This document shows, piece by piece, positions 11,500 to 23,656 of a stretch of DNA of 64,000 nucleotides. The stretch is from Sipunculus nudus (lineage: Eukaryota > Annelida > Sipuncula > Golfingiida > Sipunculidae). The stretch's first letter is position 1, and every line of letters starts with the position of its first letter. The stretch spans positions 28,694,714 through 28,758,713 of the forward strand of contig CM049320.1 of NCBI GenBank assembly GCA_026874595.1, in the 5' to 3' direction. The translations under genes were made by a program, and so were the position numbers. Below the pieces are notes generated by a model. It worked only from the letters and a program-made list of their open reading frames with translations, did no database searches and was not told the origin of the DNA.

Positions 11500-12248
11500 T
11501 GAACGTTTTGTGCGGATCGCTAATGGAATATTCTGGAAGTTGCTACTTCTTGGGCCAAGAATCGTCTTCTAGATGCGCTGCAAAAATGCTATCGTTATAA
11601 CAGTCAACTTGTACTGGTCACAACGGAGGCTGAAAACACCTTATTAATCAGTGTTTAATGTCAATTGGATTTGGTAAGGTTACTTTCCCATTACTAACCA
11701 TTTGTGTTTATGTCCCTTATATGATATAACGGCAAAGTGGGAACTCTCCTTGTGAATCTGAATTAAATTGACCAAAGTGACTACTATATACATGCATTAT
11801 GAATTGTTAAATTAAATTTTCAAAACTATCCAATATTAATTAACCAGATCCACGTTTCTTTATGGGTATATGAAAAATGTTCTTGGAATCTACATAATTG
11901 GCTGATACTGAATATGCAAAACTAATTTTCATCAAAATATTATCCATATACATATTTTTTTCCGAAAATCTACTATTATTTTCATATTCATTTAATTAAA
12001 TAATCACACTCATATTTCGTTATAGGTTTTGTTACGCGACATTGGTTGATTAAGTTTACGTTGATATTACACCAGTAATTTTGAAGTTGGCTTTGAATCA
12101 GTCTTATTTAAATAATCACGATAAATTTTGACAGACAAGCAGATTGGAAGGGGTTGGGAATTGCATATCTATGAGAGGAATGACTGGAGACTGGTTCTAT
12201 CTATCTTGTACACAGACCAAGCAGTACGTCAGTTAAAAACTGTCGAGA
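11500..12248 (+). pseudogene. CTLD-C pseudogene, copy 1 (two exons)
   Basis: Exon 11,500-11,673 retains the CTLD core (MEYSGSCYFLGQESSSRCAA, then CYRYNSQLVLVTTEAEN), but the two halves lie in different frames, with the shift at aaaaatg, and the WIGG segment is deleted. Exon 12,151-12,248 (acceptor ttggaag) reads NCISMRGMTGDWFYLSC, then TQTKQYV, and hits a stop where copy 3 reads LCQK. Same exon boundaries and phase as CTLD-A/B. The first frameshift is shared by the copies, so the locus was broken before triplication. Confidence 0.75.
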
Positions 12249-13920
12249 GTATAGTTAATTATGTTTTATTTCATTTTTTTCCTATCTATGCCTGCTAAAT
12301 TACATTATCATTGACATGAAGATGGAAACACCAATTAGAAATGATACTATCACATAAACAAAGACACGCATATACAAACCAGGGACGGTATTCTTTCGGG
12401 AAGATAGGTATTTCTTCACTTTCCAGGGAAGTTAGGATGTATCCGAGAAGTTTCAGGGAAGAAAAGAAAGTTAGGGAAGAACCTATTGACATTTCCCCAC
12501 AAACTTTAATTAAAAATATATACATTTTAACAGAAAATCATTTACCAATGTATTATACAACTATTCATCTTTTACACAAATTTATTTATTATTTATACAT
12601 TGCATAGACTGACATTTTATCGGATTTAATAAATGCATTAAATAGAACTGACAAACTGAGCACAATAACACTGTTACTATGCCTAACTCATTAAGACCGA
12701 GACATCAGTTTCATCAGAGTTTTTGTTTAATGCCCAAAATATTACTCCTTAAATGTCTCTTGCACATTTTTGGCTAATTAAGTAGCTGTGTCCACAATTA
12801 TCTACTCGCTGATTTCGGAGCTGTCATATAATGTCTGCTGGATACAGTCTACTAGAGATATGATGATGATCAGTTGTTTATTCATATGTCTAGACAATAC
12901 CTTAACATATGACATAAAGGTATATATGATAAACATAATTATTAATTAACCGGTTAGTGCAACTAATAAATAAAAAAAGGTGATAGATATAAAGATGCCT
13001 GTACACATTTTCGGATTACAGTCACTTTGTCTGATAAACATTTTGAGAAAATGACATTTCAGGAGTAGAAAATTAAGAAAAACATCGTGTTCTGCATTGA
13101 CACATGCTCAGGACTGTACAAATAAATAACCAATCTGCTCAAACATTTCAATAAATTCCCAAACAGAGAATGCATTTTCTTAACCCAACCATTTTAATTT
13201 GTGGTAATCAATTAAATTTAAAGTATATTTACTCAGTTAAGGCTAACCCTACTGTACAAAACGCCCGTGGATTGTGTATACTCTAATTCAGATGTCCTTT
13301 AATATACTCAGCTAAAGACTGTATACACTGTACAAACTACATTCCAACATTTGAAATCTGTGGCCTCTCGAGTAGTTCATAATATTTGATCAATTCAATA
13401 CTACCCGAGTTAGCCCTTCACTCACACCCCAGGTGGTTTCTTATACACCAAGATGGTTTGTTTACACATCCTTAATGATCCTTCACATAATAAAGGTAAT
13501 AAGAACAATCCCTCTGATTTGTACTGATATGACAGACCAACATATCATTTGAAAAAAAAAGGATTTGTATATTGTGACTGCATTTTCCCTGTAAGGAACT
13601 GGTGGGCAAAAAGTTTTTCTTCCCTTTCCTTCCTTCTGGTAAGACTGTGCGATTCCTTGTACAAACTAATGTTGAGTATTTCATAGTAAGATATCACACC
13701 CTTAAAATTAATTTACCGTAAGTATTTATTGTCAAGGATATTATCACTAAATGTCATATTTCATATAAACATCGATTAATTCTTAATTCTAGTGTACTGT
13801 ATTTTAACATTTACGCATTGTTGGTTGACGGTAGCCTCATCATAGTTTTATGTAGGTTTTACTAATCAGTGGAAGCCTACTTAATAGATATTACTCTTAA
13901 ACGTGAACAGGAATGTTTAG
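12249..13920 (+). other. AT-rich interval between CTLD-C and its stalk-like exon (copy 1)
   Basis: No coding signature found. Paralogous to copy 3 up to about 13,080 / 46,385 and largely deleted in copy 2. Confidence 0.5.
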
Positions 13921-14099
13921 TTCCGTCAATGGTGGTACGTCCCCCACCCGCCCTTTTGTCCAATGCTGAACTCGAGAAGACCATGACTGCAGCCGATTCC
14001 TTTGCTGCCACGGAGTCTCAAAGACCAAACATTGAAAGCCCTACACCCGGAGAAACAACTACGTTGCCAGTAACATCGCTCATGGAGCAGTTCGAATAA
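13921..14099 (+). pseudogene. Thr/Pro-rich stalk exon attributed to CTLD-C (copy 1)
   Basis: Acceptor tgtttag to 13,920, phase 1. Reads VPSMVVRPPPALLSNAELEK, then TMTAADSFAATESQRPN and IESPTPGETTTLPVTS, ending at TAA 14,097-14,099. Composition and the PGETTTLP motif resemble the DAGETTLP stalk repeats. Shortly beyond the stop another frame reads ITTQKAKTTEKG, suggesting a frameshift in a longer original stalk. The Cys tail is absent. No counterpart in copies 2 or 3. Confidence 0.5.
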
Positions 14100-16872
14100 C
14101 AACCCAAAAAGCAAAGACCACTGAAAAAGGAGACGTATGATCCACAAACCACAAGAAGGAAACAAAAGAATCACCTACATTTTGTTAAAATAAAATAGAA
14201 AGATGACGAATATTCTCTGATATGTGGACGATATTTTATTTTATTTAAGGGATTATTTGTCTAATATATTCACCATTACAATTCTTTCAATAAATGGAGA
14301 GAACAGTTTTTAGCGATAGTTAATCGCAATAGTTTCGCTCGCATTATGTTTCATATCCTCACATAATTGTCGGCGATTGATTATGCGACAAGAGTTTTGA
14401 TTTTTTAGTCCGACAAAATTATTTTACTTTTAGGCATTTGTTACTACCTAGACACTCCAAGCACAAAATTTAATTTCCAAAAAAATGCAAGGATATTTTA
14501 AATATTCAAATGTACATATTAAAACATTTTCTAAAAAGGATGCATGTGTGGGTTCTTTAGAGTAAGTACCGAGTTACTGTTTCATTTATAGAAGGCGGTT
14601 CATAGGTTGTTGGCTTAATTTGATTATAGATATAAAAGTTAATTGAAACTTTTTTTAATATATACACCAATGTTATATTAATCTTGCGTATTCTTTAGAC
14701 TAAACTAATGAAAAATGCAGGAACTATGAAGAAACATAAACGAGTTAAAGCAAACGTTATTGGTTTCAAATAATAGAAATTAAAGCTTAATATTTGCCTA
14801 GAAATATTTAACCATCATTAAATTGTAAATTCCATTTTGAAAACAATTCCAAACATGTCGTTGTCAGTATATACATATTAATGTATTACTCCCGCAAAGA
14901 GTCTCCGTTACCATAAGCAGACATAGTTACAACTGGATCATACCTGAAAGTGTCTATATTCATGGCCTGGTTAAGAAAATATCAATAAGCTAATTAAAAG
15001 ATGAATGCATTAAGACCTTTTTGGATTGCAATCAGAAATCACATTACTGTTAAGAGAAAATGATTACTATTAAATATTATATTTTTTATATTTCATTGTC
15101 AAAAATAATGAACAAAGGTTCATTTTTATGGACAATTGTTGTAGCATTGTAGTGATGCGAATACCTACAGGCTATGCAGATGGCTTTCAGTATCATTTGT
15201 ATTATTTTTTTCCCGAGTCATTACCTTTTATAAGATAGCTGTAATTTCTTTGCCGTCGTTCAGTGGTATCCTTGCTTCATTACTATCATAGTGATAACAA
15301 TAGTTCTACTGAATACGGAATTATAAATTTTACACAGGAAAGTGATTGGTCTGTTTTTGTTTGTACAACAGGACTTGAGTTCGTCCCTTTGAAACTCGGG
15401 GCATTATATTATTTTAAAGGGAGAACAAGGGAAGGGGTACCAACGAAAGACATAAAGAATTTCATTGCGGTTTAAGCCACTTCAGTATTTTCTGACTGAC
15501 TCAGGAATTTCTGTCAGAACAAACTAAGAATCCATGGATTGCGCTAAAACAAGTAAATCGGGAAGAGGACTATATCTGGCAATTAGCGGCATTAATACCG
15601 CTTAATTATGTGTCCATACATTTATCGGTGTGCCAGTTCATTTTTACTATCTTAGAAATATTTAGGGAAGGATAATTTTTAAACAGATACTTAACTTGAA
15701 GGGATGTCCTTAAAGCGGCTCCCACAAAGTATTTTGTTAAGTATTTCTTGTCTCCTGAGTTTGTCTAACCAAAAACCGTAAAGCTTTATTAATTTTGCTG
15801 ACAGTATTATTCGGTGTAATAAGACAAGGTTAACATCTGTTGTCATTGGGGAGATTTTCATTTAGTTAGAAATGTCAGAAAAACCTGGGAGAGTTTTCAT
15901 AAGTTACGTTAACATTTACCAATCACAATCATCGGTCATTTTTTGCTAGGTCCATAATAACAAAGCGGGTGTTAGGGTCTATTATATGGTCGGTTATCTC
16001 CACACTCAAGTTTTTTTTTAACTAAAATACAGCAATCCCTAGTATTATTAGTGCCGTGGCTAAACGTTCATTACACCCTCCAACAAGACTCTAACGCTGG
16101 CGTACTGTGTGTTGTGTTTCTTGCAGTAAAATTATAGAAAGCTCGTTATCTACTGAAATTTATAAAAGAATTCACTTCTCTTTAAGAGGTCTCTCAGACC
16201 TACTACATTATCGGATATTATTTGAGGTTCAGAAACATTAAATCCAGCCATTATAACATTAATAGACAGTTTTATATTTGAAGTAAACTTCAACAGAGAT
16301 AATTTTTTGGGCAATTTATTGAAACAAACAATAAAAATGTATCTCTTCCATAAATCTGTAAGGATAATCCGATCTGACGATTAAATTCCTTGAGTATTTA
16401 TAACAAAAAAATATAGATAGTAACAACGGTATTGGAGGCTGCATATAAAGGACAAAATATCAAGGTTATTGATCATCAAGCTGAGATCCAATTGTATAGC
16501 CGTTATAATAAGATAGAACCATCGAAATATTAAAATTTTTTTGAGGTGTGCTCAAAGCCTAAATTGCAGTTAAAATCATCCTTTTTCTGCAGAGTTGAAA
16601 TCGATAAAAACATATATATCAATATAAGTATGATATAAGAATCTGAAGATGCATGTGCTGACAAAAAACACAACAAAAATTAATGTAGTTCCCGCATTCC
16701 ACTTTCTGCATTGTAACACAGTGTAACCCCATAAAAAACTGGAATCGGCTGAGGGATCGGTAAATACATTATTATATCCTATCCTGAAGTTATATTAAGA
16801 TCATTAACATAACTTTCGGGTCAATATAAATTAAATTAGATTAACAGTCAATTCGGTAAGTCATTGATATAT
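14100..16872. other. Intergenic DNA, copy 1
   Basis: Nothing recognisable as a gene. Paralogous to copy 2 26,660-28,190 up to about 15,860; beyond that it is unique to copy 1. An open frame at 15,263-15,475 is not preserved in copy 2 and is discounted. Confidence 0.45.
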
Positions 16873-17876
16873 TTAGGCTTCAAACACCTCCTCATAGACA
16901 TCATGTTCGTTATAAACACACATTAACGTCTGGGCCCCAAAGTTCTGTAGTTCTACGCTTTTTGTGTCTGTGTAACTCCCGGACGCTACTAGTTGCACAA
17001 ATTTTAATTCACCTTCATGGGCGTCTTTCCTTTGAAGAAATCTATCTTGCCAATGTATACACTTTTGAAACCTCCCGTCTGTCAATGTACAGCTTATCTC
17101 GCCAAAAGCCGTCTGTGCATGTCTGTTGCATTTGCCTTTGAACCTAACAATTGTCGTGAAAATCCCCTTTTGTTAGATCTTGAAAAACCGAAATTCTACT
17201 TTTATTTGAATTATTAAAATTCTTGTTAGCATTTTCTATCAGGGCATTTCTCTTTCGGCGTCTTTGCAGTCTTACATTAATTTGCCTATATTTACTTGAT
17301 CCCTTTTGTCCTGTACTGTGCGCTTTCTTTATAAATGTCATAGCTTCATGTTTATTTTTAGCCCGCAGCAGTTTTGGGCAATTATGTTACCAACAATATC
17401 TATGCAACTTTCTCCTTCCTCCGCACGGCATTCAACCCTCTGCTATGCCTCTCCATGTTTACTTTTGCATAAGCGAAGCCTCTTAGTTTGTTATTTGTTT
17501 TTTATAGACCTTTTCTCTCTAAAAAAGCCTTATCCGTTTTAAAATTCTTATTTTCTTGGAGCACCTGCTTAAGAAAATCCTGTGAACTATTATGTTTGCT
17601 GCATGAAAACCTCGCATCGTTCTCAACTTCATTTTTGCTAGTTCATAAATGTTTGTTAACTGTTGGTTTAAGGGAGACGACCGCTGTTTTAATGTGGCTG
17701 ACTTTAATCTGGAGAATCTCTAAAAATGATACAAAAGCCGCATTGATACTGTCATGTAAAGTTTTTAATTCAGCTTCGATGACAGATTCAACACTTGCCT
17801 GTACGTCCATGACCGCTTGGTCCGCTTGGCCATCTTCTGCCTGGTTCGTTTGTCGACCGTCCAATATTGGTCCCAA
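16873..17876 (-). pseudogene. Decayed coding region of unknown function with N-terminal coiled-coil-like segment
   Basis: Successive minus-strand stretches read like one protein broken by frameshifts. At 17,643-17,876 a hydrophilic helical segment contains QADQAVMDVQASVESVIEAE and FVSFLEILQIKVSHIKTAV. At 17,144-17,341 a basic segment contains SKYRQINVRLQRRRKRNALI and ENANKNF. At 16,873-17,100 a segment contains CTLTDGRFQKCIHWQDRF, GELKFVQLVASGSY and VELQNFGAQTLMCVYNEHDV before a stop. I do not recognise the family; a retroelement ORF1 or a host gene fragment are both possible. The first segment crosses the copy 1/copy 2 junction, with remnants at 35,360-35,580 and at the window start, so it lay beside the unit before duplication. 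Confidence 0.45.
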
Positions 17877-18620
17877 TTGCCCTGAGACTTTTCAGTCATG
17901 TCCTTACTTTTATTCTTTTAACGCCTGGTTATGGCGGGCATGTTATATGTGTCCTGTGTCAAAGCTGGCCTTAGGACATGTCTTTCCTCCATTGGACCCT
18001 TATTAAAGCGTGAACTATGCCTGCGCCATGCGGGACCGGAAGTCTTCAACAGAAGTCTTAATCAGCTTTTTTTTGTAGCACCAATAGTTATGTATAGTAA
18101 CCAGTGCAGTGCACCGTAATGAGTAATGACCTATTAACCACCTGATGTTTTTAAGTGGCTCCTGGTCTTTATTGATCACATCATAAAGTCTATGAACTAT
18201 GCGATCGAGTTTTATAGTCTTCTACATTTCAAGTTCAATCATATTTGATAAGAAAGTTACATGGCATATTTTGTTGTTTTCGGAAACGTGTCAAACGTTC
18301 TTCCAGCTAATAGTGATGTTATAAATAAATAAGATTTCCTGGATTAATTTCGCTCTTTTCCATTGACCATTCTCGGATATTTCGTTAATTGTAAATCTGG
18401 GATATTTTCCGGAATGTGTTAAATTGGTTATCCTTTATATACTATATTCAGAAAGACAAATATATATGGAATTTGGGATTCGGGTCCATGTTCTTTCAAT
18501 AATTTGACTTAAAACTGTATTTCTGTGAAATTCCGGAGATCTTTTAGCTTTTTGACGAAAGTATATAGCTAATTTTATTCGGATATAATTTTAATCGATT
18601 CAATAAATAATATTTTGCAG
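17877..18620 (+). other. Unit copy 2 start, upstream of CTLD-A2
   Basis: Paralogous to 38-873. No signal-peptide exon or promoter of the type at 34,570-34,675 is present here or in the preceding 3 kb, so the copy-2 lectin locus lacks a recognisable start. Confidence 0.55.
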
Positions 18621-18830
18621 CAACGTCTTCCTGTCCAGAGAATTGGAAAGAATATAATGGCAGTTGTTATTACTAAAGTGATATACTCACTCGTTCAGAG
18701 GCACAGACTGCATGTAATCGTCTTTCGAGTGATTTGGTCATGATATGTACAGTGGCAGAAAAGCAGTGGATGAAAAATGTACTGCTAGCTAAGGTGTCTC
18801 CATGGATAGGCGGAGCTACCGACGGATCTT
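18621..18830 (+). pseudogene. CTLD-A exon with nonsense codon (copy 2)
   Basis: Same 210-nt exon as copy 1. Codon 18 is TAA (tgt tat tac taa). The remainder reads on as [20 protein letters not shown], then EKQW and PWIGGATDGS. The final F codon is also changed (ttt to tct). Confidence 0.85.
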
Positions 18831-19151
18831 GTAAGTTAATGAATCTGTAAAAATGTATATGCAATGTCATTCAATTTTCCGAATGAAAATATGTGATAGA
18901 TAAAACACGTTTAATATAGAAGATTTGATATAGTGGGAAAATCGAGAAGCATCAACAATGACTCGTATCAATTGACAAGTGATTAACCGAGGTCACAGGC
19001 GACATAAAACATTCGCTATCATATGAACACTTTGAAAACGTATAAATATGACAAATGATGTGTTCTTATTAATTTCTGCCTGAATGATTATAAGGTAATT
19101 AAAAAATACACTCTTTTTGATTTCATGTGATTTATTGTAAATACCTTGAAG

Positions 19152-19264
19152 GGGATGGATTATGCACTGTCATGATTGCTGCAAAAAAAAATGCTTGTGG
19201 TACAGCAGCGTTCGAAGCAGTTATACTTATCCAGCAGTCTGCAGAAAAATATTAGACAGTACAG
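19152..19264 (+). pseudogene. CTLD-A second exon, frameshifted (copy 2)
   Basis: GLCTVMIAAKK... enters a run of nine A and leaves it in the wrong frame for WYSS...YPAVCRKILDST. One additional A would restore the frame, as is also true in copy 3. Confidence 0.7.
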
Positions 19265-19498
19265 GTGAAAACACTTTCTCGTGTGATCAACTTAATATAC
19301 GCGATATATCAAATTGTACTGGTTGCTTATGTTGAAATATAAGAGCAATGTATGGAGCAATCCTTTTTTGTGAATACTTTTTGTATTATATCCTGATTTC
19401 TTTACGTTTGCCATTCTCTAATTATATTGAAAATTAATCTCGGTTGCAACAAATGAAATGTGATAAATACACTGTTATATTGTGACATTGATTTGATA

Positions 19499-19545
<47 letters not shown>

Positions 19546-20975
19546 TATTTATATATAGCTTTAATTTTGAATATATATATATATACAGGCTACCACTAGT
19601 CGTTCCTACGGTTGTAATGTCGCGATATTGAATAATTCAACGTTGCCCTCATCTATCTATATCCTCTAGTTTGATTGCACTCTTGAGAATTGATGGACAC
19701 CCGCCTATCTGCAAAGAACGTAAATAAACACTTCCGCTCCCAGTCTGGCTAGATTTTCGTTGTCATGTTAGAAACGTGGCTACCGTGTGTGTTTAATAAA
19801 AACACCCCCGACCATACCAGGTACGCACCTTTGTAGGAGAGTTCTCCGACCGCTACACCTGTCGGAAGGCTGATAGAGACTGTCCACATGCGATATTTAT
19901 ACGACTGATATTTCCTTGTAATTTTCTTCTGTTTGCACCTTTGTCTTTAACGATAATATTTCTACCTTATGTGATATTTCCGTCTGCCATCGTGGTACTC
20001 CTATAAGCATACACATACTGAACATGAAAATATTTTTGATGCGAGCAGAATAGTGCCCGACCGTGTGTTGTATATATGAAATTGACAGAGGACGGTCGTG
20101 TTTACGTTCCCTTAAGGAGATCGCGATTGTCTCGCTTCCTTAATTCACATGTGTGCCTCTATGTAAGATAATTCTGTAACCGAGAAGGCCGATAAATGCC
20201 ATCCTTCAATTCTACCTATAATATTTCCAGACCAATATATTCTTAAAGGTTTGCTGAGCATCCAGCCGGATGGACTTTATTTCATTTAAATTTAAGTCGC
20301 ATAAGATTTCACTCGCTCCATTTTGTCTAGCGATAACTAAAACTAGCTAAGTATTTCGCAACTACAATGGCTATTATTACAGCTGAAGTACTCAATGAAA
20401 GACATGTTTGGATAAAATAAATATGTTTATTTGGATATTTGCATCTTGTGTATGATATTTAGGTTTTGAAATGTCTATTGTGATATATGAAACTGATTGT
20501 TGCACTCAAAAATCGTGCAATGGTTTCTCTGGAAATGTATCTGAATTTCAATGTTTTGGTCGGTGTAAGACATATAGAACACTAAGACCCCCCCCCCCCA
20601 CACACACACAAACTTATATATTATGGTACGAGGCATCTACAATTAATCAACCGCTGAACAATGTAGATTGTCTAAATTTGGTCCATTTGGGAAGCACCAA
20701 AACATATGACCCAGGGTTCATAATTAACCTACGATCACTTGTGTGGCGTTTAGAAAGATTAAAGAATTAAACTCCAAAAGAACATGCAGGGCCGACTGGA
20801 TACTAGAAAGAGTAATTTTTCCTTACTGTGTTGATATCAGTGTAACATTATTTTGTATGATAGTTTTAGTAACCAGTTTAGTTGTACCATTGCACTTAGA
20901 CGTAAAGCTCCTATATTATTTCTTAGAAGGATGTAATATAAAAAGATAACAGATTCAATAAATAATATCTTGCAG
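19265..20975 (+). other. Intron between CTLD-A and CTLD-B (copy 2)
   Basis: Contains TA arrays at 19,497-19,587. Lacks the SINE and palindromic element of copies 1 and 3; the break is near 20,795. No exon seen. Confidence 0.5.
19497..19587. repeat. (TA)n microsatellite, interrupted
   Basis: Two TA blocks with tg and tt interruptions, paralogous to 1,853 and 37,183. Confidence 0.9.
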
Positions 20976-21185
20976 TATCACTTTCCTGTTCTGACAACGG
21001 CAAAGAATACACTGGCAGTTGTTATCACTTGAGTGATCGTGTCCCTCATTCAGAGGCACCGACCAAATGTAGTCTTAATGCAAGTGAGTTGGTCATGATA
21101 GCCACAGCGGCAGAAAGGACGTGGATTGAAAATGATCTGCTATCACAGAAGTCCGCATGGATAGGCGGAGCTACCGACGGATTTT
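20976..21185 (+). CDS. Exon: CTLD-B N-terminal half (copy 2, open)
   Basis: 210 nt, phase 1/1, open. Reads SLSCSDNGKEYTGSCYHLSD, then [23 protein letters not shown] and AWIGGATDGF. The glycosylation sequon at YNGS is altered to YTGS. It sits in a disabled gene, so expression is doubtful. Confidence 0.75.
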
Positions 21186-21562
21186 GTAAGTTAATACATC
21201 TGTAAAAAAATTGTAAACATTGTAATGTCATCCAATATTTCGAAATAACATATTATACAGGTAATCCTTTATCCGTTTATTATGCAGAACATTCACAAAG
21301 ATTTGATATTTTGGAGAAATCGAGTAGCATCAGCAATGACCCTTACCCCGATCGCCCATTTTCACGTATCAGCAAGTGAACAACCAAAGTCATAGGTGAC
21401 ATAAGACGTTTACAAAACGCTCTTTCCTCATTCGCTTTCATTTTAATATACGGGAAACGTATGAATATGCTGTATCATGTTTTTGTGTTGTGTCCGCTTA
21501 AAAAATTAAAAGACATTTTTTAAAGTACACTCGTTTTTAATTTCATGTCATTAATCTTGAAG

Positions 21563-21682
21563 GGGATGGATTGTGTATTTTCATGGAGGCTGAAAAAGAC
21601 ATATTATGGTACAACAGGTACGGTCACAAAGTGTGCAGTGATCGTTGCCCGGCCGTCTGCAGAAAAGGAGAAGACAGTAAAA
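21563..21682 (+). CDS. Exon: CTLD-B C-terminal half (copy 2, open)
   Basis: 120 nt, open, two residue differences from copy 1 (L to V, and the Trp of DRWPAV to Cys, giving an extra cysteine). Acceptor ttgaag and donor gtaacg conserved. Confidence 0.72.
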
Positions 21683-22480
21683 GTAACGATACTTTCTCTG
21701 CTGATTAACCTAATATACGCGAAATATTTAAATATTACTGATTCTTTATGATATAATATATAGGAGCAGTGTGAGGAGCACAAGGACTAATTTGTTCCAT
21801 GGCCTGTTTTTCTATTACTTGTGTCATTCTTGTATAATTAAATTTAAAAAAAACCTCGGCATTCCTCTGCAAAAAGGGTTATATAGAAACGAAGTGATAT
21901 TTCTTGCTTAATATATTATTTGGAAAAAAGCTGTTTTGGCATCGGCCGTTGCACAAGCTTCTGTACACTTTGCTGTTATCCTTGTGTAGTTTTTAGCTGT
22001 ATCCTTTCTCAACTGTAGTACACGTTATCTCTTGAGGCGTGTTTGATATCAACTTTCAATTCACCTTTATGCAATGATACCTGAAATGGGTACTGCTTAT
22101 CTTCTTTCACTTTGTTACCGTCTGGCAGTGAGAATCTGTGAGTTCATTTAAGATTTCATTTTCTAAATTTTATAGCCTTCTCAATGAACCTAGACATATT
22201 GAATGTATTCATTCAAAGGTTAGAACATATTATTGCAAGGCTAATCTGATACGATACACAACATAGAATTAATCCTGATTTTATTTGTAACATTCAAATA
22301 AATCAGTTAAATTTGGCATATTTGCATTTTCATTTAAATGCATATGATTTAAACATGTTTTTATTCATAAATATGCTAAAAAGTTTTCTGTCATACTTTA
22401 CTTTAACATGCCATGTACAAATTATATCAGTGATAAATACAGATATATATTTTTTTATATTAGCATTTGAAGGTAACTGT

Positions 22481-22481
<1 letters not shown>

Positions 22482-22560
<79 letters not shown>
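22482..22560. repeat. (TA)n microsatellite
   Basis: Continuous TA repeat with one TTTA interruption in the intron before the stalk exon. Confidence 0.95.
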
Positions 22561-22563
<3 letters not shown>

Positions 22564-22790
22564 GTGCCAGATGGCACATTATGACATTTATTTAAGTTTT
22601 CGAGTGTAAAATGCTCCATCTGCTTATCTGCTTCCCCAAAGACAGTTTGTAAGTTTTAACTTATTGAAAGCTGAAAGCTGCAAATTTTAATAAACATCTT
22701 TGGGTTGTTGAACACATATAATGAAAGTAGATAAAATCGTAAAGATATTGAGTCAAGATATTTAATATCTTTACACGATCCTCATTTTAG

Positions 22791-23656
22791 CCCAGAAAAA
22801 AGGCCACACTGAAAGTGCCCATGATAGAAATACAGAAACAACTATCATAACTACTGAACAGGATGCTGAAGAAACAACTCCCCCAACTCAGACTACTGAC
22901 CGAGATGCAGGAGAAACAACTCCTTCCATCCAGACTAAAGCCCGAGATGCTGGAGAAACAACACTTCTCATCCAGACTACTGACCAAGATGCTGGAGAAA
23001 CATCTCCTCCCACTCGGACTACTGGCCAAGATGCTGGAGAAACAACTCGTCCGACCCAAACTAGTGATCGAGACGCTGGAGAAACAATCCCTCCTATGCA
23101 GACTACTGATCGAGATGCTGAAGAAACAACCCTTCCCATCCAGATTACTGGCCGAGATGCCGGAGAAACAACACCTCCCATCCAGACTACTGACCGAGAT
23201 GCTGGAGAAACAACACCTCCCATCCAGACTAATGACCAGGATGATAGAGAAACCACTCTTCCCATCAAGACAACTGACCAAGATGCTGGAGAAACAACTC
23301 CTCCCACCCAGACTACTGACCAAGATGCTGGTGAAACAACTCTTCCCACAAAGACGACTGACCAAGATGCTGATGAATCAGCATTTACCAAAACTACTGG
23401 CCAAAATAGTGATAAATTCACTCCAGCCACAAAACGCATTCCGGTGGCAACCACCCAAAATATCGAGACAACTGACAAAAAGCATGAAGCAACTACCAAA
23501 CTGTCCAAGACAACTAAACAAGATGCTGAAACGACTAGGGTGCCTTATGGTCCTCAGAACAAACCCGGGTATGCCAACAATCATCTGAAAGTAATGCCGG
23601 GAAGGTTGGTTGTGCTATATAGTGATAACAAAAGAGGGGTACTCTCTCATTTGTGA
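22791..23656 (+). pseudogene. Stalk exon, copy 2, with frameshifted tail
   Basis: Phase-1 acceptor cattttag. Fourteen 14-residue units (22,850-23,434), same linker as copy 1 up to [17 protein letters not shown] 4-base insertion relative to copies 1 and 3 then shifts the frame, so it ends in LVVLYSDNKRGVLSHL instead of the CYI..C tail. Confidence 0.75.
22850..23434 (+). repeat. 42-bp coding minisatellite, 14 units (copy 2)
   Basis: Shares the order of the outer units with copy 1 but lacks the duplicated 126-bp block, so copy 1 expanded (or copy 2 contracted) centrally. Confidence 0.9.

Larger units (their letters stand above)
1..17839. repeat. Tandem segmental duplication, unit copy 1 (~17.8 kb)
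   Basis: First of three tandem units. Its first bases (gcctggttcgtttgtcgacc) recur almost unchanged at 17,840 and, slightly diverged, at 35,527. The order CTLD-A, CTLD-B, Thr-rich stalk, broken CTLD-C is shared by all copies. Against copy 2 this copy additionally holds ~2,930-4,690, ~9,010-11,500 and ~12,470-14,330; against copies 2 and 3 it lacks the signal-peptide exon region and instead has ~15,900-17,640. Boundaries are judged by eye from where paralogy resumes. Confidence 0.85.
18621..23656 (+). pseudogene. Double-CTLD/stalk gene, copy 2, disabled
   Basis: Exons 18,621-18,830; 19,152-19,264; 20,976-21,185; 21,563-21,682; 22,791-23,656, all at positions paralogous to copy 1. Lesions: TAA in exon 1 (18,674-18,676, after GSCYY); exon 2 is 113 nt instead of 111, so it shifts frame around its A9 run; no signal exon upstream. 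The stalk carries a 4-base insertion near 23,605 (ggaaggttggttgtg) that replaces the conserved CYI..C tail by an unrelated end. The CTLD-B half is open, so a transcript starting at B could still be translated, but no start is seen. Confidence 0.78.

Noticed and set aside
15263-15475. 70-residue open frame in copy 1
   Set aside because: The paralogous stretch in copy 2 (27,390-27,480) is disrupted, and no splice or domain support is visible.
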